Source: Juglans regia (lineage: Eukaryota; Streptophyta; Magnoliopsida; Fagales; Juglandaceae). From it: 64,000 bases of DNA. The translations under genes were made by a program, and so were the position numbers. Where the stretch lies: NCBI RefSeq assembly GCF_001411555.2, contig NC_049905.1, forward strand, positions 22,496,097 to 22,560,096, in the 5' to 3' direction. The notes beneath the pieces were generated by a model. That model was not told the origin of the DNA. It searched no databases and worked only from the letters and a program-made list of their open reading frames with translations. Below are positions 1-12,005 of the stretch, piece after piece (position 1 is the stretch's first letter; every line of letters starts with the position of its first letter).

Positions 1-236
1 CCACGCTACCCCGAGCTCGTCTACTCGTCGTATATGACTTTTTTATTTTATTTTTTTAAGTCGTATATGACTTAAGTACCCGATGCTCGTCTTCACAGCA
101 ATATCCAATCAATTTTACCAAATTTGGATGAGAAAGGTGCCCCAAAAAACATGACTTCTGCCTAGAAATCCACGTATAAATATTGAATATGATATATATT
201 TAAAGAAAAGAAGATATAAATGGCGATAACAGTTAC

Positions 237-545
237 CGGCCATTCTCTGTGGCCTCGGTAACTGTTATCACCATCGTGAACCTTAACATCTACGGGAAGT
301 GGAGGAAACCCCTCCCTTAGATCCTGGGAAATAATCCCTTGATAAACACTTCCAAATCCTCCTCTACCCAAAACTCGGTCTTGCCTAAAATTTCCGGTGA
401 TTATCTTTAGTTCATTGTAGGTGAATGCAATCAATGGATTTGCTGCTGAATCACGGCGTAGGCCGTCTACGTCTTCAGGGTTTGAAGGTAACTTACTTTC
501 GTCTTTTCTTTGCCTCGCTAATTGGCTCTGGTCTTTTGGAGATGA
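237..545 (-). CDS. PBL16-like receptor-like cytoplasmic kinase, internal exon (partial)
   Basis: Read on the minus strand, this stretch encodes the end of the N-terminal linker and the start of the kinase domain of an RLCK-VII protein. Visible motifs, in order, are SPKDQS, KLPSNPEDVDGLRRDSAANP, LIAFTYNELK, the glycine loop GRGGFGSV and the VAIK-type lysine in VDVKVHDGDNS, ending at GHREWP. From memory this matches Arabidopsis PBL16 (At5g56460) almost motif for motif. After HREWP a donor GGTAACTG follows at 236-235, so the next exon would lie at or beyond the window edge; none is seen in the 235 bases left. The exon start upstream of SPKD is not defined by a clear acceptor. Proline replaces the leucine usually found after HREW, and VDVK replaces VAVK, so this may be a decayed copy. 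The alternative is an intact gene cut by the window edge. Confidence 0.7.
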
Positions 546-3500
546 AAGTATATGTATGTATATATTGTCATATATCCATTATCGAGTTACGAAATCGATT
601 TCTATTCTATTTTCAGGACAAAACCAGAAAGAATAAATCTAAAGAACATAAAATGTTGTCACTTCACCGGACCAGTATTTTTGGTGGAGTATATGCAGGT
701 AATTGAAGTTTTTACGAACTAAATTAAATATCCTACGCTTGAACGTTCTTCAAAGATTATAATCTGGTGGAAGAAACAGAAAAGGGTTCTAGGAGCAATT
801 GTCAATAAAATCATAAAAATATAGTAATAAAATTTTTTTTTAAAAAACTTTTCTTTGACTTTTGACTTAATTTTGATGTGCTTGACTGTCAAATTGTCAA
901 TAAAATAATTGTAGCTCATGAAGAAGTTTTTAGCATAAGAGTCAGTGCGCTACAGAAATTAATGTATGCAAGTATCTCATGTTCACTTATTTTTTGTCCT
1001 GCTTTTAATTGCCAATAGGTAACTTATGTAGGTCTAGAATGCAAAGATACTAAACAGAAAACCTTACTAAACAAAAAATAAAAAAGCGGCGAAAACAAAT
1101 TTTCTTTTTTTCAAGTAAATGAGCAGAAGATTGATTGTTAACTATTTTTGCAAACAGCAAAACTCCAATATGTAACCTTCAATCCCAAATCTCAAGACAG
1201 CGCACAGTTAAGTAAAAACAAATACACATCATTAGCCATCCAAGAAACTCAGAGACAGAGCAAAATCAAACACAGGAAAACTCTTTTATTTTATTGAAAG
1301 AAAATAGACAATCAAACTTAAACAGAAACCCATTTCTGAAACTATGTAACTAAAAAACAATCTCGATTACAGAAAATCAATTCAAGCAGTAAAAAAGCAA
1401 AGCTTTCTTTTAAAAGCCAACCTGGCTTTGCATTGGATGAGACTCTGAATACCGAAGGATCCCAATTACAGCAGCAATTCCCCGTCACGCACCAAACCAA
1501 GAACTGCCCAAGACCCACGTCCTCACCAGCAACCCATCACGAAAAGCGAAGTTATTTCACTCTTTCTAGAAAGAAGAATCGGACCGAAACTAGAAAAAAC
1601 AAAGAGACGATTTTAAAAAACACTGTTTCACCAAATGGGTTTTCTAGAATTGAGAAACGATGTTTTGAGAGTCTTTTGAGGGTACAATTGTTAATGAAAT
1701 CAAGAAAGAGTGTAAGAGAGAATTCTTGATTGTAATGATGGAGTGAGTGTCGAGGTGGGGGCTGGTTCTTGGCTATGGCGGAAATGGGTCCACAGAACCT
1801 GGGGTGTTGTTTCGATTCAAAATATGCCTTTGTGCGCTTTTCTTTTAGTGCGCATAGAAGGTGTATTCTAATCCCCACCAATCTTTTTCCATCACTCTTC
1901 ATCATGTTCTCCATCTTCTCCCTAGCCTGCGCCCCCCATCACTTAATTATTGTTTCCATTTTTATCCAATTGCAGGAAACTAGCAACTACGTTACCTAAC
2001 TATAGTTTTTATTTAAAAATCTGGTTTTAACGGCGGTTGGAATGCATACCTTATATTTGTGTGTACAAAGCTACATGTGGAATAGAATAAGAGGCAATTT
2101 ATGCTACTGTTAATCGAGGGATTTATATGTGCTGGGGCGTACAATTGCAAGAACATTTCATACCATAGTAGCCAAATCGAGCTGGTGTGGCCGCATTGCA
2201 GCTGCTATAGGAACTTTTGAATCATATGATTGGCGTGACACATACATAGCACTTGTTTACTCATCTTTTGTCATTCATAAAAGAACACGAAACCAAAAAT
2301 ATGACCCGTTATATAATCAAGTATCTCTATTTCATGCATTAGTACACTGATGAACATTTAGTTTTTTTTTTCCTCCCTAGCAAGCAAATTTTAATGGATA
2401 AATAGCTTTATTTTTTGTAAGTTTTCGTGAGTATTTAAGAGTAGTAGCTTTTGTAAGTTTTGATCAGTCCTAATAAGTAATTCACTTCTCGATTCACTCA
2501 CTATTCCAATTCTACCCATATATATGAATTTCATTTATTCTGCATTTAACAGATTAGTTCTTTCCGGATCTTAATTAGATTTACTCGTAATAATGGAAAC
2601 AATTGAACATGGTGTTTCCATGAAAGTATTGTGGCCTACAAACTATCATGGGCAAGAAATTATCGGCTTAGAGTAGTGCTTATTGCTTGATTGTCAGTGA
2701 GTGCGCAGTCCTGAGTACGATGATTATGTGCTAAACCATCATGCTACCATTTGATGGTATCCTCATTTAAACCTGTTGAAGCAGCAGTTAAGAATACTGT
2801 TTTATGCTTGCAACTTTTGAAAAATGGTCTTGGACAGTCGTTAGCTGGAGGCTGAAGCATGAGAAAATTGATGAACCTAAAACAGCCCGAATTAGTGTTC
2901 ATTACCTTTGTGTCATTGTAATACATATACTTAACATTCCTCCGCACCAAATAAATTGGGGAAGAAAATGAAGGGCAAAGAAGTGCAGGAATACATAAAC
3001 TTATTCTACACATTTTTGTTTAAAGTGGCAAATTTGAATATAAGCATCTGCTTAAACTCTTTTTCATGCATAGATTTAATGGAAAGGATCTTATGTTTTT
3101 CAGAACACAAAACTGGCAAATATGTTTCGCTAAACCTCAAGGTAACTTATATCCGCAACATGTGCATTTAGTGGGAAATATTAAGCACCAGAGAGCTTCA
3201 AAGTCGGGCCTTCTTAACGAGTACTTCCAGTATCAGTGACTTGCTCACGAAAAAATGGAGACACAGAATTTAGTGACGAAAATATTTTTTACAGTTCTGT
3301 GAAAAAAAAAAAAAAAAGTTTTCCCCATTTTTCTTTTGATCGAATCATGTCTATTCCTCATGGCTAATACATTAGGATATTTGGCAGTGAAGACGATGCA
3401 ACTATGGCCGTCAGGTACTAACTCTTTTCTTTTGCTTTTTGTCAAGTGAATTCAAGATTTAAATTGCTTAAAACTCTTGAAAAATTTTGCGGATATAAAG

Positions 3501-6170
3501 GAAACATTAGTTTAATGTCCCACTTTATGACCGAGCTTGATATTGTCATTATTCTGAAAGACTTCAGAATCAATAAAAGCAAGGGATTTTTCTAATTAGT
3601 AAATGGGAATATGTTAGTGATGAACGGTGGGCCCAAACTCATATACGGTCTCCCCTTCATGTGTTTTTATTAAAAAACCCTGCAGATGAAGGCAAATTGA
3701 CATGGAAATTAAACTGACCACCACCTGATCTGGAACCCTGTTCTGTTTTACGCACGCAGGCCACATACACACTCAATGTGCCACATACACACTCAATGTC
3801 TTTAGTCGGTAATAATGTCTTATATAATGACCAATATTTATGTAGATAATTGGAGAATTATGTATGTACGTGTTGCTTATCATAATCTGATAATATATAT
3901 ATATATATATATATAATATCTGTGTGTGTAATGAATGCTAATATTGCACTAAATGATAACCACCGTATACCATGTTGCAAATGCTGATTTCAATCATAAA
4001 GCACTTTCTTATCAAAATACAGTGCCTACATCATACTCTAAAAATCAGTCACAGCATGTTACCTTCATCTAATGGCTATAAAAATTCGGTCCCACCTCTG
4101 CAAAGATGACAGCATGCTAAATCTGTGCCAAAAATTAATAAAGCCTTGAGCTGGGACCAGATGGTCATTTATCATAATTTTTCATGAGTCGTTAGTTGAG
4201 TTTCTAAAAGCCATGCAAATAAGATTACTAGAGCCGTTTCCGTATACTATCAGACGACCTAGAGGGTGGGGATCGTTTGTGCGCAGAAGCATTCAAACAT
4301 ATACCTCTCCTATAACCACTTCCTCAGAGAAAATGATATCAAATGTTCACACTCCTCTGCCTATAACCCACGACCCTCTCAGTAAAAACGATAAAATATT
4401 AGAAGAGTTCCTGGGTAGGGTACTTCCAAGTTAACCCTTGGAAATACCCATATTCTAACTTCTCTTTGAAGCAGATGATTCTGATTTTATATACAATCAT
4501 TTCATTCTCATATCTGATAGCATTTTCATACAAGCAGAACTATACTCATGAATTATAAAATTGCATAAGATATTTATCTGCTTCTGGCTGTAAAGTAACA
4601 AAGTCTTGAGAGACAGGGTACTTTATATATTCATCCTATTTACTATGTCTTAAGACTAACTGATCCTTGTATAAACTCCAAACAATAGTGAAATAATATG
4701 TATGTTGGCTTCCATACAAGCTAATAGTTAATCTTCTCTGTTTTGATCAATGGTATATATGATTACCATGCCTCTATATATCTGTTTCTAATGCCACATT
4801 CATGAATGACACCCGCCAGAAGCTGTTACAGTTAGAAAATTCATGGGGCAATTAAACTTGATCATGTTCTATAGTCCCAGAAGGGGAATTGAATTTAACC
4901 AAATAATCCAGCTGTTAGAATTTCCCAACAGAGAAATCTTTATGTTGCACTTGAAATTACTGCTTGACAAAGCAAACAAGATGTATGCTTTATTTCAATC
5001 AAATTATGATAAACGAAGACACAATAATAGATTGCTATGACTGAAATCTGATGATGCCTATTTACAAAGCAAGTTCATATGGCATTAATATGGAGAAAGG
5101 TTCAATGATGTGAAGTTTATCTTGGAAGGTTAAGACGTGCCTCGGAAGTCTAACGCCTTGATTATAAACCTCTGATTACGCAATACGATTGGACCCAATC
5201 ACGCAACGTGTAGGGAAAACTTTAGGTAAGCAATGCTTCTCCTGATTGAGCCTAATATTACATTTTTTAAATCAAGTTAGTATTTCTTTGTAGGCTTGCA
5301 ACTGATCATTATAGTTTATATATTCCTTGATAAGTTTTAAAGTTTGTTTTTATACATAGCTGTAGTTCTTGGGGGCAAAATAGATGAATGAATTATGAAA
5401 TAAGTTCAATTAATATAATAATAAAAGATAATAGGAAAGAATCATTTTGTTGTGAAGTCATTAATTGTACTTCTCATAGAGAAGCTTTGTAGCTTGGGGG
5501 AGCACTAGGAATCTCTGCTTATTAGTTGTGATTATAATAGTTTTTGAGACATCATTCTTTACAGGGAGCACCAGGAACCAAATGAGACGACTTTTGGTTC
5601 TATAACCAAATGCTAACGAGCTAAATTCAGAACATTCAATAGCTGAAAAGAACATTAGCACCCAAAATTAGAGCTGCAGCCTTTTAAAGAAGACTAGAAC
5701 ATTTTCATTTTAGTATCCTTAATTAGTCAAAGCCAACTTGTAGAAAGCATCTTAGCAAGTTCCCAATAACACTTGCACTAGCTATCTGCAGGTTTAAATT
5801 TAGTTTTGATGTTCTTAATCTCATTTTATTCCAAAAGAATTGAAGCAATAACGAATAGTACTAATCCTAAGGATACTGTTAAGATCATGATGCGCTTCCT
5901 TTCTCTTAAGGTTCTGAAGATATGTTTAGATATTATCCTCGAGCAGCTGATGAGGTAGCACAGTGATTTGTCTGATTATGTTTAAAAGTAGGTCTGAAAG
6001 ATATACATACTGGTTACGAGGACAAGGAGGCTGAAGGATCTTACGCATGATGAAGGTGGCATGCATTTCTAGTGATAGTATTCATTGTAACTATGATATT
6101 CATGAAGGTAGTCCTTGGCCGTAATGCTACATGAGGAACAATACTATGTACAGGTCATGGACTCATGATA

Positions 6171-6172
<2 letters not shown>
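546..6172. other. Intergenic stretch without a recognised gene
   Basis: I find no coding region I can assign in this 5.6-kb AT-rich stretch; open frames are short and have no recognisable domain. At 3761-3800 a 20-bp unit (CCACATACACACTCAATGTG) is repeated in tandem, with a difference only in the last base. A (TA)n run lies at 3893-3915. A possible decayed first exon of the PBL16-like gene near 1525-1535 (minus) is treated under the rejected items. Confidence 0.5.

Positions 6173-6221
<49 letters not shown>
6173..6221. repeat. (GA)n microsatellite
   Basis: An uninterrupted GA dinucleotide run of about 49 bases, some 210 bases upstream of the subtilase start codon. Such runs are common in plant promoters and can bind GAGA-type factors; whether it acts here is unknown. 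Confidence 0.95.
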
Positions 6222-6225
<4 letters not shown>

Positions 6226-6386
6226 GATGCAGGTGGTTGTCCTCATCTGTATCAACTGGCTAGCTTCAAAAGAGAATATCATCATGGAGTACGCAAGAAG
6301 GTATGTCAGTGCTCTTGCAGCTTGGAAGCCTTAAAATGCACGCACAGCTATAACCATCCCTTTTCCAGGCCATCCTCTTGGAACTC

Positions 6387-6394
6387 TATTTAAT
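6387..6394 (+). promoter_or_regulatory. Candidate TATA box of the subtilase gene
   Basis: TATTTAAT lies 35-42 bases upstream of the start codon of the subtilase. If it is the TATA box, the 5' leader would be only about 10 bases long, which is short for a plant gene. The call therefore rests only on motif and position. Confidence 0.3.
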
Positions 6395-6428
6395 GCCATC
6401 CAACCATGTGGTTCTTCCATAAGGGACA

Positions 6429-9226
6429 ATGGCTGCTTATATTCAGTGTTTTTGGGGCCTTTTCCTCTCACTTTCGCTTTATTTTATTCACTCAACACCT
6501 ACACCTCATGTAACTTTAGTACCTAAAAGCGCTTCAGCTTTTTTTCTTGGTCCCCTTCTCCATTAATGATTTCATCTCATCTTTATTCATTTCTGATTTT
6601 TCACAGGTTTATATAGTCTATTTAGGGCTCAACCATATTCACGATCCTACTCTCACTTCAAAATACCATCACAAACTGCTCTCTAATGTCTTTGCAAGGT
6701 TTTTGTTTATATATTCCAAATCCAATTTGTTAATTGTTTAGAGTTTGTCAAGGTGGTATTACTCAATTTTTATCACAATCAATTCTCACTCTTCTTTTTG
6801 CATATATATTAGTGAAGAAGATGCTAAGCAGTCCATGCTCTATAGCTACAAGCATAGTTTCTCGGGGTTTTCAGCAAAGCTCAATTCAACCCAAGCAACT
6901 GCTTTAGCCAGTTATCAGCTAACCCTTTAGTTTTTCCCCTTGATTTAGAAATTTTATATGATTATCTTTGAATCAGTAGTTTGTCTTGTTTCAAAGTTGA
7001 AAAAGAATCTTAAGTACGTTTTCATCATTAAAAATTATTTATCCAAGAAATGGAATTGCAGAGATGGAAGGAGTGATATCAGTGTTCAGGAGCAAGACAC
7101 TGCAATTACACACGACGAGAAGTTGGGACTTCGTTGGCCTTACCTTGGACAACAATAAAGTGACTCCATTGCAGCTAGCCTTTGGTGATGACATTGTTGT
7201 TGGGATGTTTGATACAGGTTTTCCTATTAGTATTTCACGATCGTTTTCATCTTTTAATCAAATGGTCCTAAATTCATGCTGATCCTGATAAGTTTCACCG
7301 GTGTCCAGTTCATCGCTGGGTCTTTCAAATTACAATACCTCTTGGTTTACGGATAGTGTTGTCTCAGTCTAAATTTTACATGTTAAGTTTACTGTTCTAA
7401 TGTTCGCTATATTAAGGGATATTGAAAGGTTCATTTCATGTTCACTTTTATTTTTTTTGAGTTTAGTATGACCAGGTGAGCTTTACCTCATCTCCAGATA
7501 TCATACTGCTTTGACTGCCACCAGGTCATGACATGCATGGATAATAATTCTTAAGCAAATGATTCCAGATATCTGCCACAAAATGCCATGACTCGACTTG
7601 CAACTGTATTGAAACAAAAATTCATCATGGCGTTATCATACATATATAGCGTGATCCTCGGCACATCTATAAATTATATATATATATATATATAAATATT
7701 TATAGTGTGAACTATGTACAAATGAGAATTAATATGCCCAAGTTTTAAAAAATGTATAATATTTGCTTGTCTGGTTGTTATAAGGTATATGGCCAGAATC
7801 TGAGAGTTTCTGGGAAGAACCCCGTATGAAGCCTATTCCATCAACTTGGAGAGGGGAATGTGTAAAAGGTGACAGGTTTGACCCAAAAACAAACTGCAAC
7901 CGGAAGCTAATTGGAGCTCGTTACTACCTTAAAGGATTTGAAGAAGAAAACGGGCCACTAAGTATGAGTGGAAACCCAGAATATCAATCACCACGAGATT
8001 TTCTTGGCCATGGGACACACACAGCTTCAACGGCCGTGGGGTCCATAGTTAAGAATGCAAGTTTCTTCGGCTTGGGGCTGGGCACTGCCCGGGGTGGAGC
8101 GCCTAGGGCTCGACTAGCAGTGTACAAAATATGTTGGGCGAACGAAGAATTCAATTCTGTGTGCTCCGAAATAGATATACTGGCGGCTTTCGACGATGCT
8201 TTGCATGATGGAGTTCACATAATCTCGGCCTCCTTTGGTCCACGCCCACCCATGCTCCCATTATTTGAAACTAGTGCCGGAATAGGTTCATTTCATGCAA
8301 TGCAACTGGGTATTACTGTGGCTTTCTCGGCAGGTAATGAGGGGCCTGATCCATCTCTTGTAACAAATGTTGCGCCATGGTCCATTTCTGTGGCTGCTTC
8401 ATCTGTAGACCGAATGTTTCGGACGCAGATACTCGTGGACAATAGTCTCTCTATCATGGTAATTCAATTTCTGGCTACGGGCCCATGGCACCCATGCATA
8501 AAATTAAAATTTTATTTTTATCAGAATTAGCAGATATATATGTAATGTAACCAAAATGTACTTGATTTCTGATGCATGCATGGTTACATTACATACACGA
8601 GCGCATATATATATATGTATATATACGGTGCAAAGATCTCATTAAACTACCATGCACTTGATGAAGCGGGGATAAAGTTGCCCCATTATATAGGAGTACT
8701 AGCTTTTAATTTTCCACTAGATCTAAGAAAATCCAAGTTCACTGATGAATCCCGAATCATAACCATTTTGCCGTGTCATTGTCATCCCTTGTAAAGATTG
8801 CATTCGGACCAGTGTCTTACAAATCCGAATGCCTTTGAATGTCACCTTTTTTCTCCTCTAATCCTCGAAGTTGGTCACAAATTTCAAATTTTCAAATAGG
8901 TTGAATCACACACACACACATATATATATTTGCTTTAACATCTAGTATTCTCCAAAGGGAATGAAATTTTAGTCTGTTATCGTTGTCATTATCAGTTTAC
9001 ATGATCCGGTCAGATGGGCATGACAACAATTATATTTCTAATCAAAAGCCTTGCATGCGTTTATTTTCATAACAACTCAATATTTAATATGCCAGTGGTT
9101 TCACTGATTCGGTAGGGTTTTTTTTTAACAGGGAGAAAGCTTTCTTCCCACTGAGATTAAGGGAAAACTGACAGATCCAAGCATGTACTTCGAGCATGGG
9201 TACTGACTCTCTCTTCTCTGATCAGT

Positions 9227-9264
<38 letters not shown>

Positions 9265-11663
9265 ATTATTGTCGAATACATACTTCATTTCACCACAAAG
9301 AAAAATGATCATTTATAATAGATTATATGCAACGAGAATGACTATTTTCTACTAAAACAGATTCATTTTTAAAAAAATAATCATTTTTGCAGAATATAAC
9401 TACCCACAAGAGCAGTTTTCTTGTAGTATTTTTTACATTGATGCATACAGCTAGCGCCATATGTTCTTGCAAACTCAATTATTTATCTTTCTACGTCTGA
9501 AATGTTAAATTACTTTTCCAGAGTTTGCAATAGTGATAATTACATGAATGAATCGAAATCAGCTGTCGGGAAGGTAGTTGTATGTTTCTCCACCGATGGA
9601 CCAACATTGATTGACCAAGCAGTAGCAGCAGTAAAGACGGCCAATGCATCGGGCTTGATCTTTGTTGAACCCATGACTAGGCAGACAGCTGACGTTGAAA
9701 TCGTCCCCACAGTGTATGTCAACTTTGAGCAAGGGACACAAATTAAGAACTATCTTTTCGAATCTCCCAGGTAATTGAACATGCATAAAGAAATTAATTT
9801 TGGCACTTGCATGGTGCGCGCGCGTACTCTTGAGTATTAGAAATGATTGGCTACTTGAATTGAAACGTATGTAAAAAAAGTCGATTAATTAATGCTACAT
9901 AAAAAACCCAGTGGATCAAGATGCCAGAGATTGTAGAAAGGATGATGCTATTGGGACCGATGTCCGAACCAATCATCCAAACCGACAAGTGCAATTTTAG
10001 TTTAGTTTAGTTTTTTTTTTCTTTTATCTATTTTTTTCACATCTTTAAATATTTTTTTACAAAAAAATATATAAACTCACTAATATTCTCTTACTTAATC
10101 ACTGAAAAAAAACACAAAAATTGGTCAAAGCATTGGTCATCTATCGGTATCAGCATTACTCTTGTAGAAAGGTATTTACCAATTTGGAAGGGGCTTCTGA
10201 CATGCATATTCTTGATCTGGACCATGTAGCCTCCCTAGAGTGCGGATAATACCGACTAAAACCATAATTGGAAAGTCACCAGCACCTACAGTGGCAGACT
10301 TTTCTTCTAGAGGGCCGAGTTCACTTACACCTGACATTCTCAAGGTATGTTTGCATCCAACATGAAAATCAGCAATGTTTTGCCTCCAAATTATAAGTTT
10401 AGCTTCTACCAACGACCATATAAAATCTATCATGCGCATGATGATAGCTTCATTCTTGATTTTTTGTTAATAGCCGGATGTAACCGCTCCCGGAGTAAGT
10501 ATACTAGCAGCATGGCCTCATGACACTTCGCCAACCTTGTCACCAAGTGATGAGCGTCGCGTGAGGTGGAATTTTCAGTCGGGAACATCAATGTCATGCC
10601 CTCATGTCTCCGGTGTTGCTGCCCTTATCAAATCAGCACATCCAAGATGGTCCCCATCAGCCATTAGATCTGCTCTCATAACGACAGGCAAGAATAAAAT
10701 GATTCCAAGCATTGATCAAACCCTTTTTGCAGTACCCTCTATGCCACGGACATTAGTGGAGTACGTTGGAGGCAGACTATGGACCATATATACCTCGATC
10801 TTGAAAGAACATTTTGCCCAAGTAGAATATGAAATAACTTATCCTTATATCTACTAATTTCAATTAATAGGCAGCGTAGGTACTCCACTAAGTTATATAT
10901 ATATATATATATATAGGAATATAGAAATAGAAATTCACCTTATCTAGTTCTGGTAGTGCCGTTAAGGATCTTATATGGTTTACTGCATTAAACACTAATT
11001 ATATAGGCCTGATGATCTCTAGTTTACATTAATATATGTATTGTGTTCCCTGTTACAGCTTACACTCGGGACACAACCAGCGACAGCATTCTAGCTGGTG
11101 GATCAATGAAAGTGGCGGATCCCTTTGACATTGGCGCTGGCCACATTAACCCCTTGAAAGCACTGGATCCGGGGCTAGTTTACGAAATGAAAACCAGCGA
11201 TTATATTCTCTTCCTCTGCAATATTGGCTACACCCAAGAAAACATACACAAAATGGTTCTTCCGTGTCCTGGGGTTGATACAAGCTGCCCAAAGGTTCCG
11301 AAAAGCAACACAAACATAAATTACCCCTCAATCACAGTTTCCAATCTCAAATCAACAATGACAATCAAGAGGACAGTTCGTAATGTGGGCCATAAAAAGA
11401 ACACCATTTACTTTGCCAGCATTGTTAAGCCTGATGGAGTGGAGGTATTTATATGGCCTAGAGCTTTAATTTTCTCGTGGTTCAACGAAGAAAACTCATA
11501 CTATGTCACCCTCAAACCACTGAAGAAGTCTCAAGGGAGATATGATTTTGGAGAGATTGTTTGGTTGGATGGCTTCCATAAGGTAAGGAGTCCATTGGTC
11601 GTATGTGTGAATACTACTGATGACTCGAGTGATTCCATAGCCCGCACTAGCAGCTCGATTTAG
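6429..11663 (+). CDS. Subtilisin-like serine protease, SBT3.18 type, ten exons, complete
   Basis: This is a secreted S8 subtilase acting in the apoplast. Exons: 6429-6509, 6607-6698, 6813-6910, 7062-7217, 7785-8458, 9132-9199, 9522-9770, 10239-10344, 10474-10687 and 11059-11663. They join in frame to 2343 nt (780 aa plus stop), the normal family length. Exon 1 encodes a signal peptide ([20 protein letters not shown], then HS). Exons 2-4 carry the I9 prodomain, starting VYIVYLG. The catalytic residues are Asp141 (MFDTG), His218 ([10 protein letters not shown]), oxyanion Asn327 (FSAGNEGP) and Ser547 ([12 protein letters not shown]). A PA domain spans exons 5-7 ([18 protein letters not shown]), and exon 10 ends in a fibronectin-III-like domain. 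All junctions are GT-AG except intron 9, which is GC-AG. The start was chosen because it is the only ATG giving a signal peptide that splices in phase. Resemblance to At4g26330 (SBT3.18) is from memory; the substrate is unknown. Confidence 0.93.
9231..9260. repeat. (TA)n microsatellite in subtilase intron 6
   Basis: A simple TA run of about 30 bases inside the intron between the short exon ending at 9199 and the exon starting at 9522. Similar shorter runs occur at 7677-7693 and 10896-10913 in other introns of this gene. Confidence 0.9.
9943..10163. mobile_element. Possible MITE-like insertion in subtilase intron 7
   Basis: The ends are imperfectly inverted: ATGCTATTGGGACCGATG on the left, and on the right a segment whose reverse complement begins ATGCTGATACCGATAG. 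The interior is A/T-rich with homopolymer runs. The arrangement suggests a small non-autonomous transposon, but no clean target duplication was found. Confidence 0.35.
10685..10692 (+). other. Non-canonical GC splice donor (GC-AG intron 9 of the subtilase)
   Basis: The exon ends ...ACGACAG and the intron begins GCAAGA. Only this junction joins the end of the catalytic-Ser exon (ALITT) to the next exon ([10 protein letters not shown]) in the right phase; the acceptor is TGTTACAG at 11051-11058. GC-AG introns with an AG|GCAAG donor are a known minor class spliced by the major spliceosome. Confidence 0.85.
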
Positions 11664-11789
11664 GCTCCTTGCTTATTGCATGTTTGAAGTTTTTGCTACG
11701 GAATTTTGCAAAAATCTTACAGGTTGGCGGTTGCGCTGTTTTGCCAACTGATGTAATAATTGTGACCAAGTTTCTTGGCTTTGTCTCTG

Positions 11790-11798
11790 TAAAAATAA
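11790..11798 (+). terminator. Candidate polyadenylation signal of the subtilase
   Basis: An AAAATAAAG motif lies about 130 bases after the stop codon, following a T-rich stretch. It resembles a plant near-upstream element; the actual cleavage site cannot be seen. Confidence 0.4.
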
Positions 11799-11974
11799 AG
11801 TTGATGTGATAAGAAAATTTTACTAAGCTTTTATAAGTGTGTTATACATATGCATATTATATGAATAAACAGGAAGCAGAGAGCCACCAGTAGTGAAGCG
11901 AAATTGCCCTCAGATGCATAACAAGAAATTTGAGATTTGACAACTTTGGATGGATGAAGCGCGCCAAGATATAA

Positions 11975-12005
<31 letters not shown>

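Noticed and set aside
1400..1914. Minus-strand ATG GGT TGC TGG TGA near 1525-1540, resembling the MGNCW start of PBL16, with a leader-like upstream region
   Set aside because: The frame stops after four codons and no further similarity follows. It may be a decayed first exon but cannot be supported.
3893..3915. TA run as a possible regulatory site
   Set aside because: Simple repeat common throughout the window; nothing links it to a promoter.
6131..6334. 67-codon frame with a Glu-Arg run
   Set aside because: Produced by the (GA)n microsatellite.
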